Shown: piece by piece, positions 7,099 through 16,861 of the stretch
How positions within the stretch are numbered: the first letter of the stretch is position 1
Layout: each line of letters starts with the position of its first letter
Assembly (NCBI GenBank): GCA_012031215.1
Contig: JAAUUB010000016.1
Location: 1-35,416, forward strand
Direction: 5' to 3'
From: Microscillaceae bacterium
GTDB taxonomy: Bacteria; Bacteroidota; Bacteroidia; Cytophagales; Microscillaceae
DNA: 35,416 nt
Made by a program: the position numbers and the translations under genes
Notes under the pieces: model-generated
The model's input: the letters and a program-made list of their open reading frames with translations, nothing else
The model's database searches: none
What the model was told of the DNA's origin: nothing

Positions 7099-7661
7099 CC
7101 AGGGATAAGATTTATCGGCCCTTGTGGGCTCTTTTACCAACTGGCGGGAGTTTTTCTGATGCTCCTTGAAATAGGCATTAAAGATCTCTACGGTTTCAAA
7201 GCTGCGTTTGGGCAGAAGTGCCCCAATCTGGTCTCAGCGTCTTGCCCCACCACCGCATACTGCTCAGACGCGTCTCGAGCTGACCAAAGGTGGGCAGTTT
7301 TGCCAATAGCTACATTATTCCAGCCATACGGAAGGGGGCTTTCGTTTAGCCCCGCAGGTAAGCTTGCAGATACCGCCTGCTTAGGCTAGATAGATTTTTA
7401 CAAAAAATTACAATTTTATGCGAACAAATTTATATACAAAATCGTATTTTCATCAAAAATACTCGGTATGCCGAATATTTTTGCCCAAAAACTGGGATTA
7501 TTCCCGGTTCGATTTTAATTTTAAACACGTAAAACTTGTGCAAGCGGCAAGCAAGCCCAAAGCAGTTGTTTTCACCCAAGAAATCGGGATAAAGCCAAAT
7601 TAAATTTGATTTTATTGATACTTTTAATTTATTATTCTTAACTTAATCTTACATTTTAGCC
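7099..7661. other. Non-coding right flank of accessory island
   Basis: No confident gene. It contains repeat copy B (7236-7388) and a GC hairpin (GGGGCT-loop-AGCCCC near 7327-7345). A possible decayed minus-strand frame spans 7051-7233 and reads FETVEIFNAYFKEHQKNSRQ; it has protein-like composition but overlaps the end of the membrane-protein gene and lacks a start. Positions 7390-7661 are very AT-rich and probably carry the acyl-CoA dehydrogenase promoter; I could not place a good consensus match. Confidence 0.4.
7236..7388 (-). repeat. Inverted repeat copy B, right end of accessory island
   Basis: Reverse-orientation partner of copy A. On the minus strand it begins AGCCTAAGCA (7388-7379) and ends with CCTTTGGTC, GAGACGCGTCTGAGCAGT and GGTGGTGG. 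It contains the perfect palindrome AGACGCGTCT (7266-7275) within CTCAGACGCGTCTCGAG. It is about 60 bp longer than copy A because of extra sequence in its first half. Confidence 0.6.
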
Positions 7662-9476
7662 ATGGCCAAACAATATTTTAGCCGCCGCAACCTCAATTTT
7701 ATGCTCAAAGAGGTTTTCCATGCCGATGACGTAACGACACACCCTTATTTTTCGCACCTGGATGCCGAAGCCATTGATATGATTGTGGATGCTGCCGTGC
7801 AAATTGCCGACAACATCGCCGCTCCCATTGCCGAAGAAATGGACCGCAAACAGGCCGAATACGAAAATGGGGGCGTAACAGTGCATCCCCGTGTAAAGGA
7901 TTATATCAAGGGTTTGGGAGATTTGGGAATGATTGGTGCCGGGGCTCCGATGGAAGTGGGGGGTTCACAATTGCCTGAGCTGGTAAACTCCGCGGCTGGT
8001 TTTATCTTCGGCGCAGCCAACAATGCCATTACTTCCTATGTTGGTCTCACGGCTGGTGCCGCCCGCCTGATTGTAAGTTTTGGCACCGAGGAATTGAAAG
8101 CCACCTATGTAACGCCCATGTATGAAGGCCGTTGGCAGGGCACCATGTGCCTTACTGAGCCTCAGGCAGGTAGTTCTTTGCATTATATCACCTCTTCGGC
8201 TACGCCTACTGCCCAGGAAGGGGTTTATAAAATCAAAGGCCAAAAGATTTATATTACCTGCGGCGACCACGACCAAACCGAAAATGTGGTGCACCTTTAC
8301 CTAGCCAAAATAGATGGCGCGCCTGCCGGTACAAAAGGCATTTCACTGTTTGTAGTACCCAAGTTTCGCCCCGAAAATGGGCAATTGGTGGACAATGACG
8401 TAAAAACCATTGGCATTTACCACAAAATGGGTCAAAAAGGTGCTCCTGCCGCCCACATCCAGGCAGGCTCCGACGATAACTGCTTTGGCTATCTGGTAGG
8501 ACAAGCACACCAGGGCCTGAGCTATATGTTTCAAATGATGAACGAGGCCCGCCTGGGGGTAGGGATGACCGGAGCCTCCATCGCCTCAGCGGCCTATTAT
8601 GCGCCCTCGAGTACGCTCAGGAGCGCCCACAAGGGCAAAGGCTGAGTGTGAAAGGCCAGGACCCCAACGCCCCCCAAACCCTCATCATCAACCACCCCGA
8701 TGTGCGCCGGATGTTATTGTTCCAAAAATCAATTGTAGAAGGCTCGCTGGCTTTGATTATGCAGGGAGCCAAATACGCGGATATGATTCATACCACGGAA
8801 GGAGAAGAGCAAGACCGCTATCAACTGCTACTTGATTTTCTGACTCCGGTGATTAAGACCTTCCCGACCGAATACGGCGTACAGTCCGTAAGTTCCAGCC
8901 TGCAATGCTTCGGGGGGGGGGGGCTATTGCGAAGATTTTCCGCTCGAGCGTCTTTATCGCGATATTCGCATCACCACCATCTATGAGGGCACAACGGGTA
9001 TCCAGTCGCAGGCTTTGCTGGGCCGCAACATCACCATGAAAAACGGCAAGGCCGCAATGGTCTATTTTCAAGAAGTGATGCGCGACATCGAGGCCGCCAA
9101 GACTTATGATGACCTGAAACCTTATGCCGAAAAGCTGGCCCAAACCGCTCAACAACTTCAGCAGGTAACCCAGCATCTGATTGGTTTTGCTATGAAGGGC
9201 GAAGCGGAGCGGTTCCTGGCCGATGCTACCCTGTATATGGAGTTCTTCGGGCTGGTAGCAGTTGCCTGGCAGTGGCTCAAGCAAGCCACCGTTGCCAAAG
9301 AGGCAATGGTAACCAAGAACTTGCAGGGGGAGGAACTTCGCTTTTATGAAAGCAAGCTCCACACGATGCGCTACTTTTTCTCTTATGAATTGCCCAAAGT
9401 ACAGGGTTTGGCCATCCGCCTGACCGACAGTGAGGTACTTACCCTGGTAGAAGAGCAGAAAGAAGTGCTGGTTTAA
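7662..9476 (+). CDS. Acyl-CoA dehydrogenase, long FadE-like type (two frameshifts)
   Basis: A flavoprotein catalysing alpha,beta-desaturation of acyl-CoA in fatty-acid oxidation, about 600 aa with the extra C-terminal domain of the longer family. Frame one (7662-8645) holds the N-terminal and middle domains, including CLTEPQAGSSLHYITSSATP, the flavin-contact region, and GVGMTGASIASAAYYA. Frame two continues LEYAQERPQGQRLSVKG to about 8911. Frame three resumes at GYCEDFPLERLYRDIRITTI and EGTTGIQSQALLGRNI and runs to the stop at 9474-9476. The first break (near 8600) fits one missing base; the second is a 12-G run (8912-8923), where family members have G-G-Y-G. The C-terminal helical domain has LIGFAMKGEAERFLADA. 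A hairpin terminator follows. The three frames join without loss, so I treat this as one gene. Confidence 0.88.
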
Positions 9477-9509
9477 AGTATTTCATCGGAATTTGCATTA
9501 GTTTTGCTT

Positions 9510-9543
9510 CCAGACTTGCATCAAGCAAGTCTGGTTTTTTTTT
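9510..9543 (+). terminator. Intrinsic terminator after acyl-CoA dehydrogenase
   Basis: CCAGACTTGC (9510-9519) and GCAAGTCTGG (9525-9534) form a perfect 10-bp stem with a 5-nt loop, followed by T9. Confidence 0.92.
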
Positions 9544-9678
9544 ACCAAAATGAATCAAAAGACCCGGGCAAGAAAACGACCTCAGGGCTGAGGGGCTTCT
9601 TTAAGAAAAAGACATCATACTTGAATATCTGTTTATCTAAAACATTTTCTATCTCTTTGCATTTTCAAAAAAAAAGCC

Positions 9679-10826
9679 ATGCGCTATGACTACATATTTG
9701 CCGGAATGGGCGCAGCGGGACTGAGCCTGGCCTTTCGCCTGGCCACCCTTCCTGATTTTCGCAAAAAAACATTCTTCTGATAGACCGTCAGCCCAAAACC
9801 CAAAACGACCGTACCTGGTGCTTTTGGGCAAAGACACCCGGTTTGTTTGGTTCGGTTGTATCGAAAGAGTGGGCACACATTTGGTTTCACAGTCCGCTCC
9901 ACAGTGCCCGCATTCCGCTCTCGCCTTATCGTTATTATATGATTCGGAGCCAGGATTTTTATGCGTATGCCCTGGATCACTTAGCACAAAGCCCGAATGT
10001 GCAGATTGAATATGGCCACATTCAAGGCATACAAGACGCTGAAAACGGGGCCCATGTGCAGGTGAATGGACAAATTCGGGTTGGGCAGTGGGTCTTTAAC
10101 AGTCTTCCCGAAGAAAAGCTTTTTTTGCGCCCAAAAGTGCAATACCTCAAGCAACATTTTATGGGATGGATGGTACAAACCAACAAGCCCGTGTTCGACC
10201 CGGCTACCGCTACTTTTATGGATTTCCGCATCGAGCAGGAGGGCCAAACCCGTTTTATGTATCTTTTACCTACCTCGGCCTACCAAAGTTTGGTGGAATT
10301 TACAGTATTTTCTCCCGACTTTTTGCCAGTTCAGGAATATGAAGCGCAACTTCGCCAATATTTCCTGCAATATCTTGGCCTGCAAGCCAATGAATACCAG
10401 ATTCTGGAAGAAGAGTTTGGGGTAATCCCGATGGCCGATGCCCCCCTGAAAGCCCGGGGCGGCAAGCACGTGGTTCACATTGGCACAAGAGGAGGCCAAA
10501 CCAAGGCCAGCACGGGCTATACTTTCGTCAATATTCAAAAGCAAAGCGAAAAAATTGTTGCGGCCCTGCTCCAGAAAGGGGTACCTTTTCCACATCCGGC
10601 TCCCTCCCGGTTTCGCCTTTATGACCGAATGTTGCTCAATGTCCTACAAAAGCAACGCTATCCGGCCCGCGACATCTTTGCCCGCATGTTTGCCCGCCAT
10701 CCTATTGCCAGGGTCTTGCGTTTCTTGGATGGAGAAAGCCGTTTTGACGAAGAAATCAAAATTATGGCAAAGATGCCTTCTTTGCCCTTCCTGCGCGCGG
10801 GGCTGGATTTGCTTTCCAAGATGTAG
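9679..10826 (+). CDS. crtY: Lycopene beta-cyclase (frameshifted)
   Basis: An FAD-dependent lycopene cyclase of the CrtY/CrtL family that closes the beta-ionone rings in carotenoid synthesis. The N-terminus MRYDYIFAGMGAAGLSLAFR carries the dinucleotide-binding GxGxxG motif. After a break at an A7 run (9763-9769, one A missing) the frame continues ILLIDRQPKTQNDRTWCFW, the acidic/Arg stretch and DRTWCFW motif typical of the family. Further signatures are FMDFRIEQEG and HIGTRGGQTKASTGYTF. The joined length is about 382 aa, normal. No other carotenoid genes (crtB, crtI) lie in the window, so it is either isolated or its partners are elsewhere. Its stop is 7 bp from the stop of the convergent outer-membrane protein gene. 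Confidence 0.92.
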
Positions 10827-10833
10827 TGTAGGT

Positions 10834-11586
10834 TTACTTCCGGCTGCCAAAAAAGAAGTTGGCGTATGCCGCCGTAAATACCTGGGTATTGGGAGCGGGC
10901 GGGTCGCTTGGATTAGGCGACACCAAAATTTCGGGCTTTTGGGTAAAAGCTTCTAGCATGAAGCCCAGCTCTAATCCGGTGATGCTGTTTCGGAAGGCTC
11001 CAAAATCCAGGCTTATTCCCGCTTTGAAATGCGCCCCAAAAATCAGTTGGGTTTGCCCCAGGCCATCCAAAAAAGTAGTGGAACCAAGTATTTGAAAAAT
11101 ATCTGGATGCCGGGAAGGTTCGTACTGCTCCGTGCGAATGATGCCCCCCGGAAACTGATAATTGATGTTGTAGGGTATTTCTAAGCCCAAGGAAGGCCCC
11201 GCCGCCAGGTTGGCCGATATTTGCACACCTTCATCGGGGGCCTTGCGAAAGAGGATGATGTCGCGCCCATATTGCGGGCGAACGCTGAAAAAGTAATTAC
11301 GCTTTCCATAAACGAAATTATTGCCCGTTTGCGGGCTTGTAAAGCGCGTTTCTTTGGGGTTTTTGACATTTACCAGCTCAAGACCCAGGGAGCGATACCA
11401 TTTGGGCTTGATAATTTTTGTTGTCTTAAACATTATCCCCCCAATCAAGCCCCCATTGGTGTTGATATTTATTCCATAAATAAACTCTGAGATATAGTCT
11501 TCGGGCACATCTACTTCCTGGGCCATGGCGGCCGGGGTGCCCCAAGCCAGCAAAAGCAATAGAATAAAATATGAATATTTCTGCAT
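10834..11586 (-). CDS. Outer-membrane beta-barrel protein, function unknown
   Basis: A 250-aa protein with a clear signal peptide (MQKYSYFILLLLLAWGTPAAMA, cut before QEV). The mature part alternates hydrophobic and polar residues in short strands separated by Gly/Asn turns, for example GININTNGGLIGGIMFKTTK, YRSLGLELVNVKNPKE and FGAHFKAGISLDFGAF. It ends FTAAYANFFFGSRK. This looks like a small beta-barrel of the kind common as hypothetical outer-membrane proteins in Bacteroidota. No catalytic motif is visible. It starts with ATG at 11586, with a TAnnTTTG-type element (11621-11628) upstream, and is divergent from the OsmC-like gene. Confidence is high for localisation and low for function. Confidence 0.75.
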   Translation of the reverse strand: MQKYSYFILLLLLAWGTPAAMAQEVDVPEDYISEFIYGININTNGGLIGGIMFKTTKIIKPKWYRSLGLELVNVKNPKETRFTSPQTGNNFVYGKRNYFFSVRPQYGRDIILFRKAPDEGVQISANLAAGPSLGLEIPYNINYQFPGGIIRTEQYEPSRHPDIFQILGSTTFLDGLGQTQLIFGAHFKAGISLDFGAFRNSITGLELGFMLEAFTQKPEILVSPNPSDPPAPNTQVFTAAYANFFFGSRK

Positions 11587-11620
11587 ATAAATGGAACAAG
11601 ATAAATGAAAGCTTCACACA

Positions 11621-11628
11621 CAAATTTA
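11621..11628 (-). promoter_or_regulatory. Possible -7 element of the outer-membrane protein gene
   Basis: TAAATTTG on the minus strand is a perfect match to TAnnTTTG and would start transcription about 30 nt before the ATG. The nearest upstream TTTG is 26 nt away, outside the usual 17-23 nt spacing, so support is limited. Confidence 0.3.
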
Positions 11629-11681
11629 TAACAAAAAAGAACCTTTTCAGGATTCAAATAGCGGCTTTGCCTAAAAAAATA

Positions 11682-11713
11682 TTTGCTTCATTGGGGCTGG
11701 CACACTAATTTTA
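11682..11713 (+). promoter_or_regulatory. Bacteroidota-type promoter for the OsmC-like gene
   Basis: TTTG (11682-11685), a 20-nt spacer and TAATTTTA (11706-11713) match TTTG - N - TAnnTTTG except for the final base. The ATG at 11744 lies about 25 nt beyond the expected start. Confidence 0.4.
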
Positions 11714-11743
11714 ATCTTTCCATTAGAAAACAGATACAAGTCT

Positions 11744-12171
11744 ATGCTTACTTCCAAGATTCTATACCAGGGCGATTTACGCACCGAAGCCCAACACCTG
11801 GCTTCGGGCCAGACGATTCTGACGGATGCTCCCACTGACAACCAGGGCAAGGGAGAGGCTTTTTCGCTACCGACCTGGTCGCCTCGGCTTTGGCCAGTTG
11901 CATGCTCACCATGATGGGCATTTATGCCCGCCGGGAAGGCATTGCCCTGGAAGGCACTCGGGCTGAGCTTGAAAAAATTATGGCGGCCAATCCCCGGCGT
12001 ATTTCCGAAGTAAGAATTGACATTTATTTTCCAAGTGATTTACAGCTCAGTGCGGCTCAGAAAGAACGCCTCTGGCAAATTGCCAAAACCTGCCCTGTGC
12101 GCCAAAGTCTGCACCCTGATTTGCTAGAATCGCTCACGATGCATTTTGCCGATTCCCGTCTTCCGCTTTGA
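11744..12171 (+). CDS. OsmC-family protein (frameshifted)
   Basis: OsmC/Ohr-like proteins reduce organic hydroperoxides through a Cys pair, or act as related redox proteins. The first frame reads MLTSKILYQGDLRTEAQHLA and onward to GKGEAF. After a break at about 11858-11870 (one missing base) it continues TDLVASALASCMLTMMGIYA, the helix carrying the first conserved Cys. The second conserved Cys appears in KTCPVRQSLH near the end, in the C-P-V context shared by the family. The joined length is about 142 aa, normal for OsmC. An ATG inside the motif (11902) would give only the C-terminal part, so I use the ATG at 11744. It lies convergent with rodA, leaving about 60 bp between their stops. Confidence 0.85.
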
Positions 12172-12231
12172 TTACTGGCACTATTTGCCCTCCACAAGTT
12201 TTTTTGGCGAAAGTAAAGCTCAGAACATCGC

Positions 12232-13535
12232 TTATTTTCTTTCCATTTGCTGGTCGCGGTGGGCATCTAGCTTGAGAAAAATAAAAAGCAAAATGGTAAA
12301 AGACCAAAGCGAAGACCCGCCGTAGCTTAAAAAAGGAAGGGGAATGCCCACCACCGGAAACAAACCGATGGTCATTCCGATATTAATGGCAAAATGAAAG
12401 AAAATACCCCGGCTACGGCATAGCCATAGATGCGCACAAATTTATCTCTTTGCCGCTCAGCCAGCAATACCAGCCGGGCCAGCAAAGCAGTAAATAAGCC
12501 GATGGTGAGAAAGCTACCCACCCAGCCGTGTTCTTCGCCAATAGTGCAAAAGATAAAATCAGTGCTTTGCGCCGGCACATAGTTGAGCTTGGTTTGAGTA
12601 CCATTGAGAAAGCCTTTGCCCCAAAAACCGCCCGAACCAATGGCTACTCGCGAATGAAAGAGATTGTAACGCGGCCCTCGGCCCTGTGGGTCAATGTCTT
12701 CGTTGAGTAAAACCAGGATTCGCTCTTTTTGGTGGGGAGCTAAAAGATGCTCAAAAACGTACTTGATACTGAAGACATAAAAGATAAGCGCAAAAGCAAT
12801 CAGTAAGGCCGCCGAGAGAACACTCAGCTTCTTTTTGCGCAAAGAAAGAATAAATAAGAGTGCGGCAGAGAGAATAGGCAAGACCAGAAAATAAAAAAGC
12901 TGGGCTTCGCTCAAAGACAAACCCAATACAAACAAGGCGGCCAAACCCAAGCCACCCGGCAAAAACCAGCCGGGCAGTAGGCCCTCGCGATACAACACCA
13001 GGGCAAACACCGAAAAGACCAGGGCCGAACCAGTATCATTTTGAAGAATAATGAGCAGGGCAGGCAAAGCGATGATGCCCCCGGCAGTGAGCAGCGTGCT
13101 CCATTTCTCCCGGCGCAACTGGGGCTGGGTAAGGTAGCGGGCCAGGGTAAGGGCCGTAATAAATTTGGCAAACTCGGCCGGTTGGAGGCGTATCGGCCCC
13201 AAATCTATCCAGGCACGCGCCCCATTCACCTCGCGCCCAAAAAACATCACCCCAATCAGCAAAAAAAGCATTGCTCCATAGAGCAAATAAGCAAAGGTTT
13301 CGTAGGTACGATAATCAAAGCCAATGATAAGCAGAATAATCAGCCCGGCTGTGCCTATCCAGAGGAGCTGCTTGGTATAATTGAGCGAAAAAGCGAACCA
13401 GGCCTGGTCGGCATCGTAAACTGCCGCAAAAATATTCATCCACCCAAACGCGACCAGGGCCAGGTAAATCAAGAGGGTAATGCCGTCCAGGCCATCGCCC
13501 AAAGACAAAGGGCGATTAGCGTTTTCACGATTCAG
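12232..13535 (-). CDS. rodA: RodA, SEDS peptidoglycan glycosyltransferase (frameshift near 3' end)
   Basis: SEDS-family polymerase that makes glycan strands with PBP2 during cell elongation. The membrane protein runs from about [20 protein letters not shown] to the end, with motifs [30 protein letters not shown] and, after the periplasmic loop, [16 protein letters not shown]. In the present frame it ends early ([10 protein letters not shown]). With one T restored in the run at 12401-12404 it continues [20 protein letters not shown], then [10 protein letters not shown], to a stop at 12232-12234; these are the conserved last helices. The start is unclear: the frame is open into PBP2 upstream and has no ATG; I place it at a CTG (13535) giving [15 protein letters not shown], and a TTG at 13508 is the other option. 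The predicted length is about 434 aa. Confidence 0.9.
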
Positions 13536-13542
13536 GGCAATT

Positions 13543-15471
13543 TTAGATTTTTTAAGAGAGTCGGTATTTTCGGGCCGAAGGGCATCCGCATCCGGCTTCT
13601 TGCGGGTAGAATCTGCGGGGGGCGTTTCTGAGGCTGGCGGCAGCACAAATCTTCTTTCTTTCACATATTTCTCGGTCCATTGCAAACGCCGGGAGATTTC
13701 CCCTTTCAGGTATTTTTGAATGACCAGGGCCGCAATAGGGGCCGCCCAATTTCCGCCAAAGCCGGCATTCTCAACATAAACCGCCACCGCTATTTTCGGA
13801 TTGTCGCGGGGGGCAAAGGCAATAAAGACCGAGTGGTCTTCGCCGTGTGGGTTTTGGGCTGTGCCTGTTTTGCCACAAAGCTCAAGTTCCGCGTCAATGG
13901 CGTAGTGGGCCACTGTGCCCATACGATAGGCATCCCGCATCCCGGCTATAATCAGTTCAAAATGCGCCCGGTCAATGGGCACTTGGTGTTTTTGGGCATA
14001 TTCTGGGCGTATTTTCTTTTCTGCCCCTATTTGTTTGACCAAATGGGGGAGGAAAAAATGCCCCCGATTGGCAATAATGGCCGCCACATTGGCCAGTTGG
14101 AGGGGAGTAACCCCCATTTCGCCTTGTCCTATCCCCAGAGAGTAGATATTGGAGAATTTCCAGTTATCCGGCCCGTAGCGCTCATCATAAAGCGAAAGGT
14201 CGGGTACATTTCCCGCCAGTTCATCGGCCAAATCCACGCCGTTTGTCGCCCGATACTAAAAAGTAATCCAGGTATTTTTCCAAATCTGATAGCCCACGCG
14301 GTGATTGCCTATCTTTGCGGCAAAATAAGACACTGTCGCGAAAGCTCAGTTTGTTTTGATAGACGATACGCCGAAAAACACTGTAGTAATAAGGATTGCA
14401 GGAATGCTGGATAGAGGTTTGCAAATGGGTAGCCGGATGCCAGTGGCATTTGACCAGGCTTTTATTGCAAGCAAAGGCCGAGTGCGCATTGATGACGTTT
14501 TCCTGCATTCCAATAAGTGCCTGCACGGTTTTGAAGGTAGAACCAGGGGGGTATTTGGCACGCAAAGCCCGGTTAAAGAGGGGTTTGTGCTCATCCAATA
14601 TCAGGCGGCCAAAGTTTTGCTGAAGCTGCCGCCCCGTGAGCAAGTTGGGGTCATAGCTGGGGGCCGAAATCATGGCCAACACCTCACCCGTGGCGGGTTC
14701 TATGGCCACTAGCGCGCCTTTTTTGTGTTGAAACAATGACTCACCGTATTGCTGCAAAGCCAGGTCAATGGTTGCCCGCAGGTTTTGTCCGGCCAGGGCT
14801 AGAGTATCAAAAACACCCTCTTGAAATTTTCCTCTTTCTCGTCCCCAATTATCTACCCATACATTGCGGGTTCCCTTGCGCCCTCTGAGTTCCGGTTCAT
14901 ACGCCGCTTCTAAGCCCGTGATGCCTACATAATCACCCAATTGATAATAGCCGGTGGCATCCCGCTCCAGGTTTGCTTCGCTGATTTCGCCAATATAACC
15001 CAGGACGTGGGCCAGGTTTTGGTGTGGATAGTGGCGAATGGTGCGGGTATGGATATAAAAGCCCGGAAATTCAACCAGCCTTTCTTCCAGCCGGTGCAAT
15101 TCTTCCCGATAAATCTGCTTGATAAACACCGAGGGCTTCTGGTCAGAAAAAGCAAGGGCTTTCTGCATCTGGAGCTTAAAAGCCTCGCGGTCTATACCGA
15201 GTAAGGCACAGAAAGCGGCAGTGTCCCGCATTTGCACCAGTTTTGGTACCACCATCAGGTCGTACACAGGCACATTCACGACCAGTTCCCGGCCATTCCG
15301 GTCCAGGATAATGCCCCGATGAGGATAATCAATGATGGTCTTGACGGAAATATCTTCGGCCTTGCGCTGGAGGGAGTCACTCATCACCTGAATAACAAAC
15401 AAGCGCCCCATAAATAGGAAGCCTGTGGCTACAAACAAACTCAGAATTATCCAACGACGATTATCCAGCAT
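13543..15471 (-). CDS. mrdA: Penicillin-binding protein 2, elongation-specific transpeptidase (two frameshifts)
   Basis: Class B PBP that cross-links peptidoglycan in the elongasome. An N-terminal anchor helix (residues about 8-28) is followed by the pedestal region, with PHRGIILDRNGRELVVN and the conserved LGYIGEI. The transpeptidase domain has S311-T-F-K314 (active serine), S357-C-N359 and, in the next frame, CGKTGTAQNPHG. Between the two frames, at about 14236-14262, two single missing bases give the expected YFFSIGRQTGVDLADEL. A hydrophilic, Pro-rich tail follows. In the present sequence the frame runs on into RodA; restoring one base to the 6-T run at 13548-13553 would give a TAA at 13543-13545. 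The start overlaps the end of mreD by 11 nt. Beta-lactam target by family knowledge. Confidence 0.93.
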
Positions 15472-15982
15472 AGCGACCTGTGGGAGAGTAAAAAAGATAC
15501 TGATTCAAAATTACAACAAAAACCGTAAATAAACTACTGGCAATCACCCTCATAAAGGTATCCAGCCAAAGATGTAGGCTAAATTGTTGCAAAAAAAATA
15601 CTGCCAAATGATGCAGAAATATCAAACCCAGGCTGTAATTTAAAAACCAGTAAAATCCTGTTTCGCGCAGGCGCAATGCCGGAACTTCTTCTTTGCTCGA
15701 GAGCAAGCCTATATAAAAAGGCCGTAGGTAAGCCACCAATACTGAGGCCGCCGCATGAATGCCCAGGGTATCATAAAATCCATCTACCAACAAGCCCAAT
15801 AGAAAAGCCAAACCCATCAGCAGACCCCGGTTAGTGGCCAGCGGCAAGATGAGCAAAAACTCGAGATACACAAAACAAAATGCATAGCCAAATAAAGCCC
15901 AATAATGCACTACCAGCACCTGGATGGCCAGATATATCATAAAAAGAAAGGCATACCACAAAAAAGCGAATTGATTTGTCAT
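15461..15982 (-). CDS. mreD: Rod-shape determining protein MreD
   Basis: A 173-aa integral membrane protein with five to six hydrophobic helices, in the standard position after mreC. Recognisable MreD features are LPLATNRGLLMGLAFLLGLL with VDGFYDTLGIHAAASVLVAY, which matches the GLLxDxFxxxxGxHAxA pattern of the family. It supports MreC and the elongasome at the inner membrane. Its ATG overlaps the mreC stop by 4 nt (ATGA, 15979-15982) and its 3' end overlaps the PBP2 start, so the three genes are translationally coupled. Its frame is intact. Confidence 0.93.
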   Translation of the reverse strand: MTNQFAFLWYAFLFMIYLAIQVLVVHYWALFGYAFCFVYLEFLLILPLATNRGLLMGLAFLLGLLVDGFYDTLGIHAAASVLVAYLRPFYIGLLSSKEEVPALRLRETGFYWFLNYSLGLIFLHHLAVFFLQQFSLHLWLDTFMRVIASSLFTVFVVILNQYLFYSPTGRYAG

Positions 15983-16815
15983 GGTCGGGCGGCCAGTGTA
16001 TCCTGGCTTAGAGAGTCAATTTCGGGTTTTAAACGATTTTTGACAATATATACATATTTGAGGCGCTCGAAAGGCGTACTGAGTTCCACCTCAATATCCC
16101 AAAAAGTTTGGGAGAGATTGCGCACCTTTTTCACCTTGCCAATCATCGTTTGAGGGGGGAAAGTTTGCCCAAAGCCTGAACTGACAATGGAATCGCCCGG
16201 TTTTATGTCCAGATAGTTGGCAATTTCCAGGAGCTTGACTATCCGATAAGACCTGCCCTCCCACTTTACCCGTCCCAGGGCTTCATTTTTTTTGACCAGA
16301 GCCGATACCACCATGCCTGAATGAAGCAAAGACAAAACCGAGCAGTAATGCGCGGTGCAGGTTTGTACTTTGCCGACCACCCCCTGCGGCCCTATGACAC
16401 CCATCCCGGGCTTTATCCCATCGCGCAGGCCCTTGTTGATTGTAATGTAATTATTGGCCCGATGGGTAGAATTATTAATCACTTTGGCCACCACAAATTC
16501 GTATTGTTGCAAAAGGCCTGAATCAAGGCTTATTTGGGCAAAATTTCTTTCGCGTTTTCTTCTTTCTATCTCCAAAGACTGCCTGAGCTGCCTGTTCTCT
16601 TCGGCCAGCTCACGATTGCTTTGCCGAAGCGAAAAATACTCAACTATTCCGCCCGTCCAGTCGAGCATCAAACCACTATAATAAGAGGCCGAATTGAGAA
16701 AGACTGCGTTCTGGTAATGGTTGTGTTGAAAAATAAGCACAAGGCAAAATCCTTCCAGGGCCAGAAAGAGTAAAAAATAACGATAGATTTTGACCAATAA
16801 AAATAGAGCGCGCAT
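15979..16815 (-). CDS. mreC: Rod-shape determining protein MreC
   Basis: A 278-aa bitopic protein: a membrane segment at about residues 12-30, a coiled coil at about 62-95 (rich in Glu/Arg/Gln), then the periplasmic beta-rich domain with ANNYITINKGLRDGIKPGMG, GVVGKVQTCTAHYCSVLSLL and PGDSIVSSGFGQTFPPQTMI. These fit the MreC domain that binds PBP2 and forms filaments. Start ATG 16815. The upstream gap of 66 bp to mreB contains an intrinsic terminator, so expression may be below that of mreB. The frame is intact. Confidence 0.95.
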   Translation of the reverse strand: MRALFLLVKIYRYFLLFLALEGFCLVLIFQHNHYQNAVFLNSASYYSGLMLDWTGGIVEYFSLRQSNRELAEENRQLRQSLEIERRKRERNFAQISLDSGLLQQYEFVVAKVINNSTHRANNYITINKGLRDGIKPGMGVIGPQGVVGKVQTCTAHYCSVLSLLHSGMVVSALVKKNEALGRVKWEGRSYRIVKLLEIANYLDIKPGDSIVSSGFGQTFPPQTMIGKVKKVRNLSQTFWDIEVELSTPFERLKYVYIVKNRLKPEIDSLSQDTLAARP

Positions 16816-16861
16816 GCAAGGAAACAGGCTATAATTGCCAAACTCGTCTAAACAGGAAAAT

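Noticed and set aside
7159..7603. Two short plus-strand frames in the island's right flank
   Set aside because: The first is made of the repeat copy B and neighbouring GC hairpins. The second is in AT-rich promoter-like sequence with no motif.
7662..9476. Acyl-CoA dehydrogenase fragments as separate subunit genes
   Set aside because: The three frames join without gap into one normal-length family member, and the breaks lie at a likely indel and a poly-G run.
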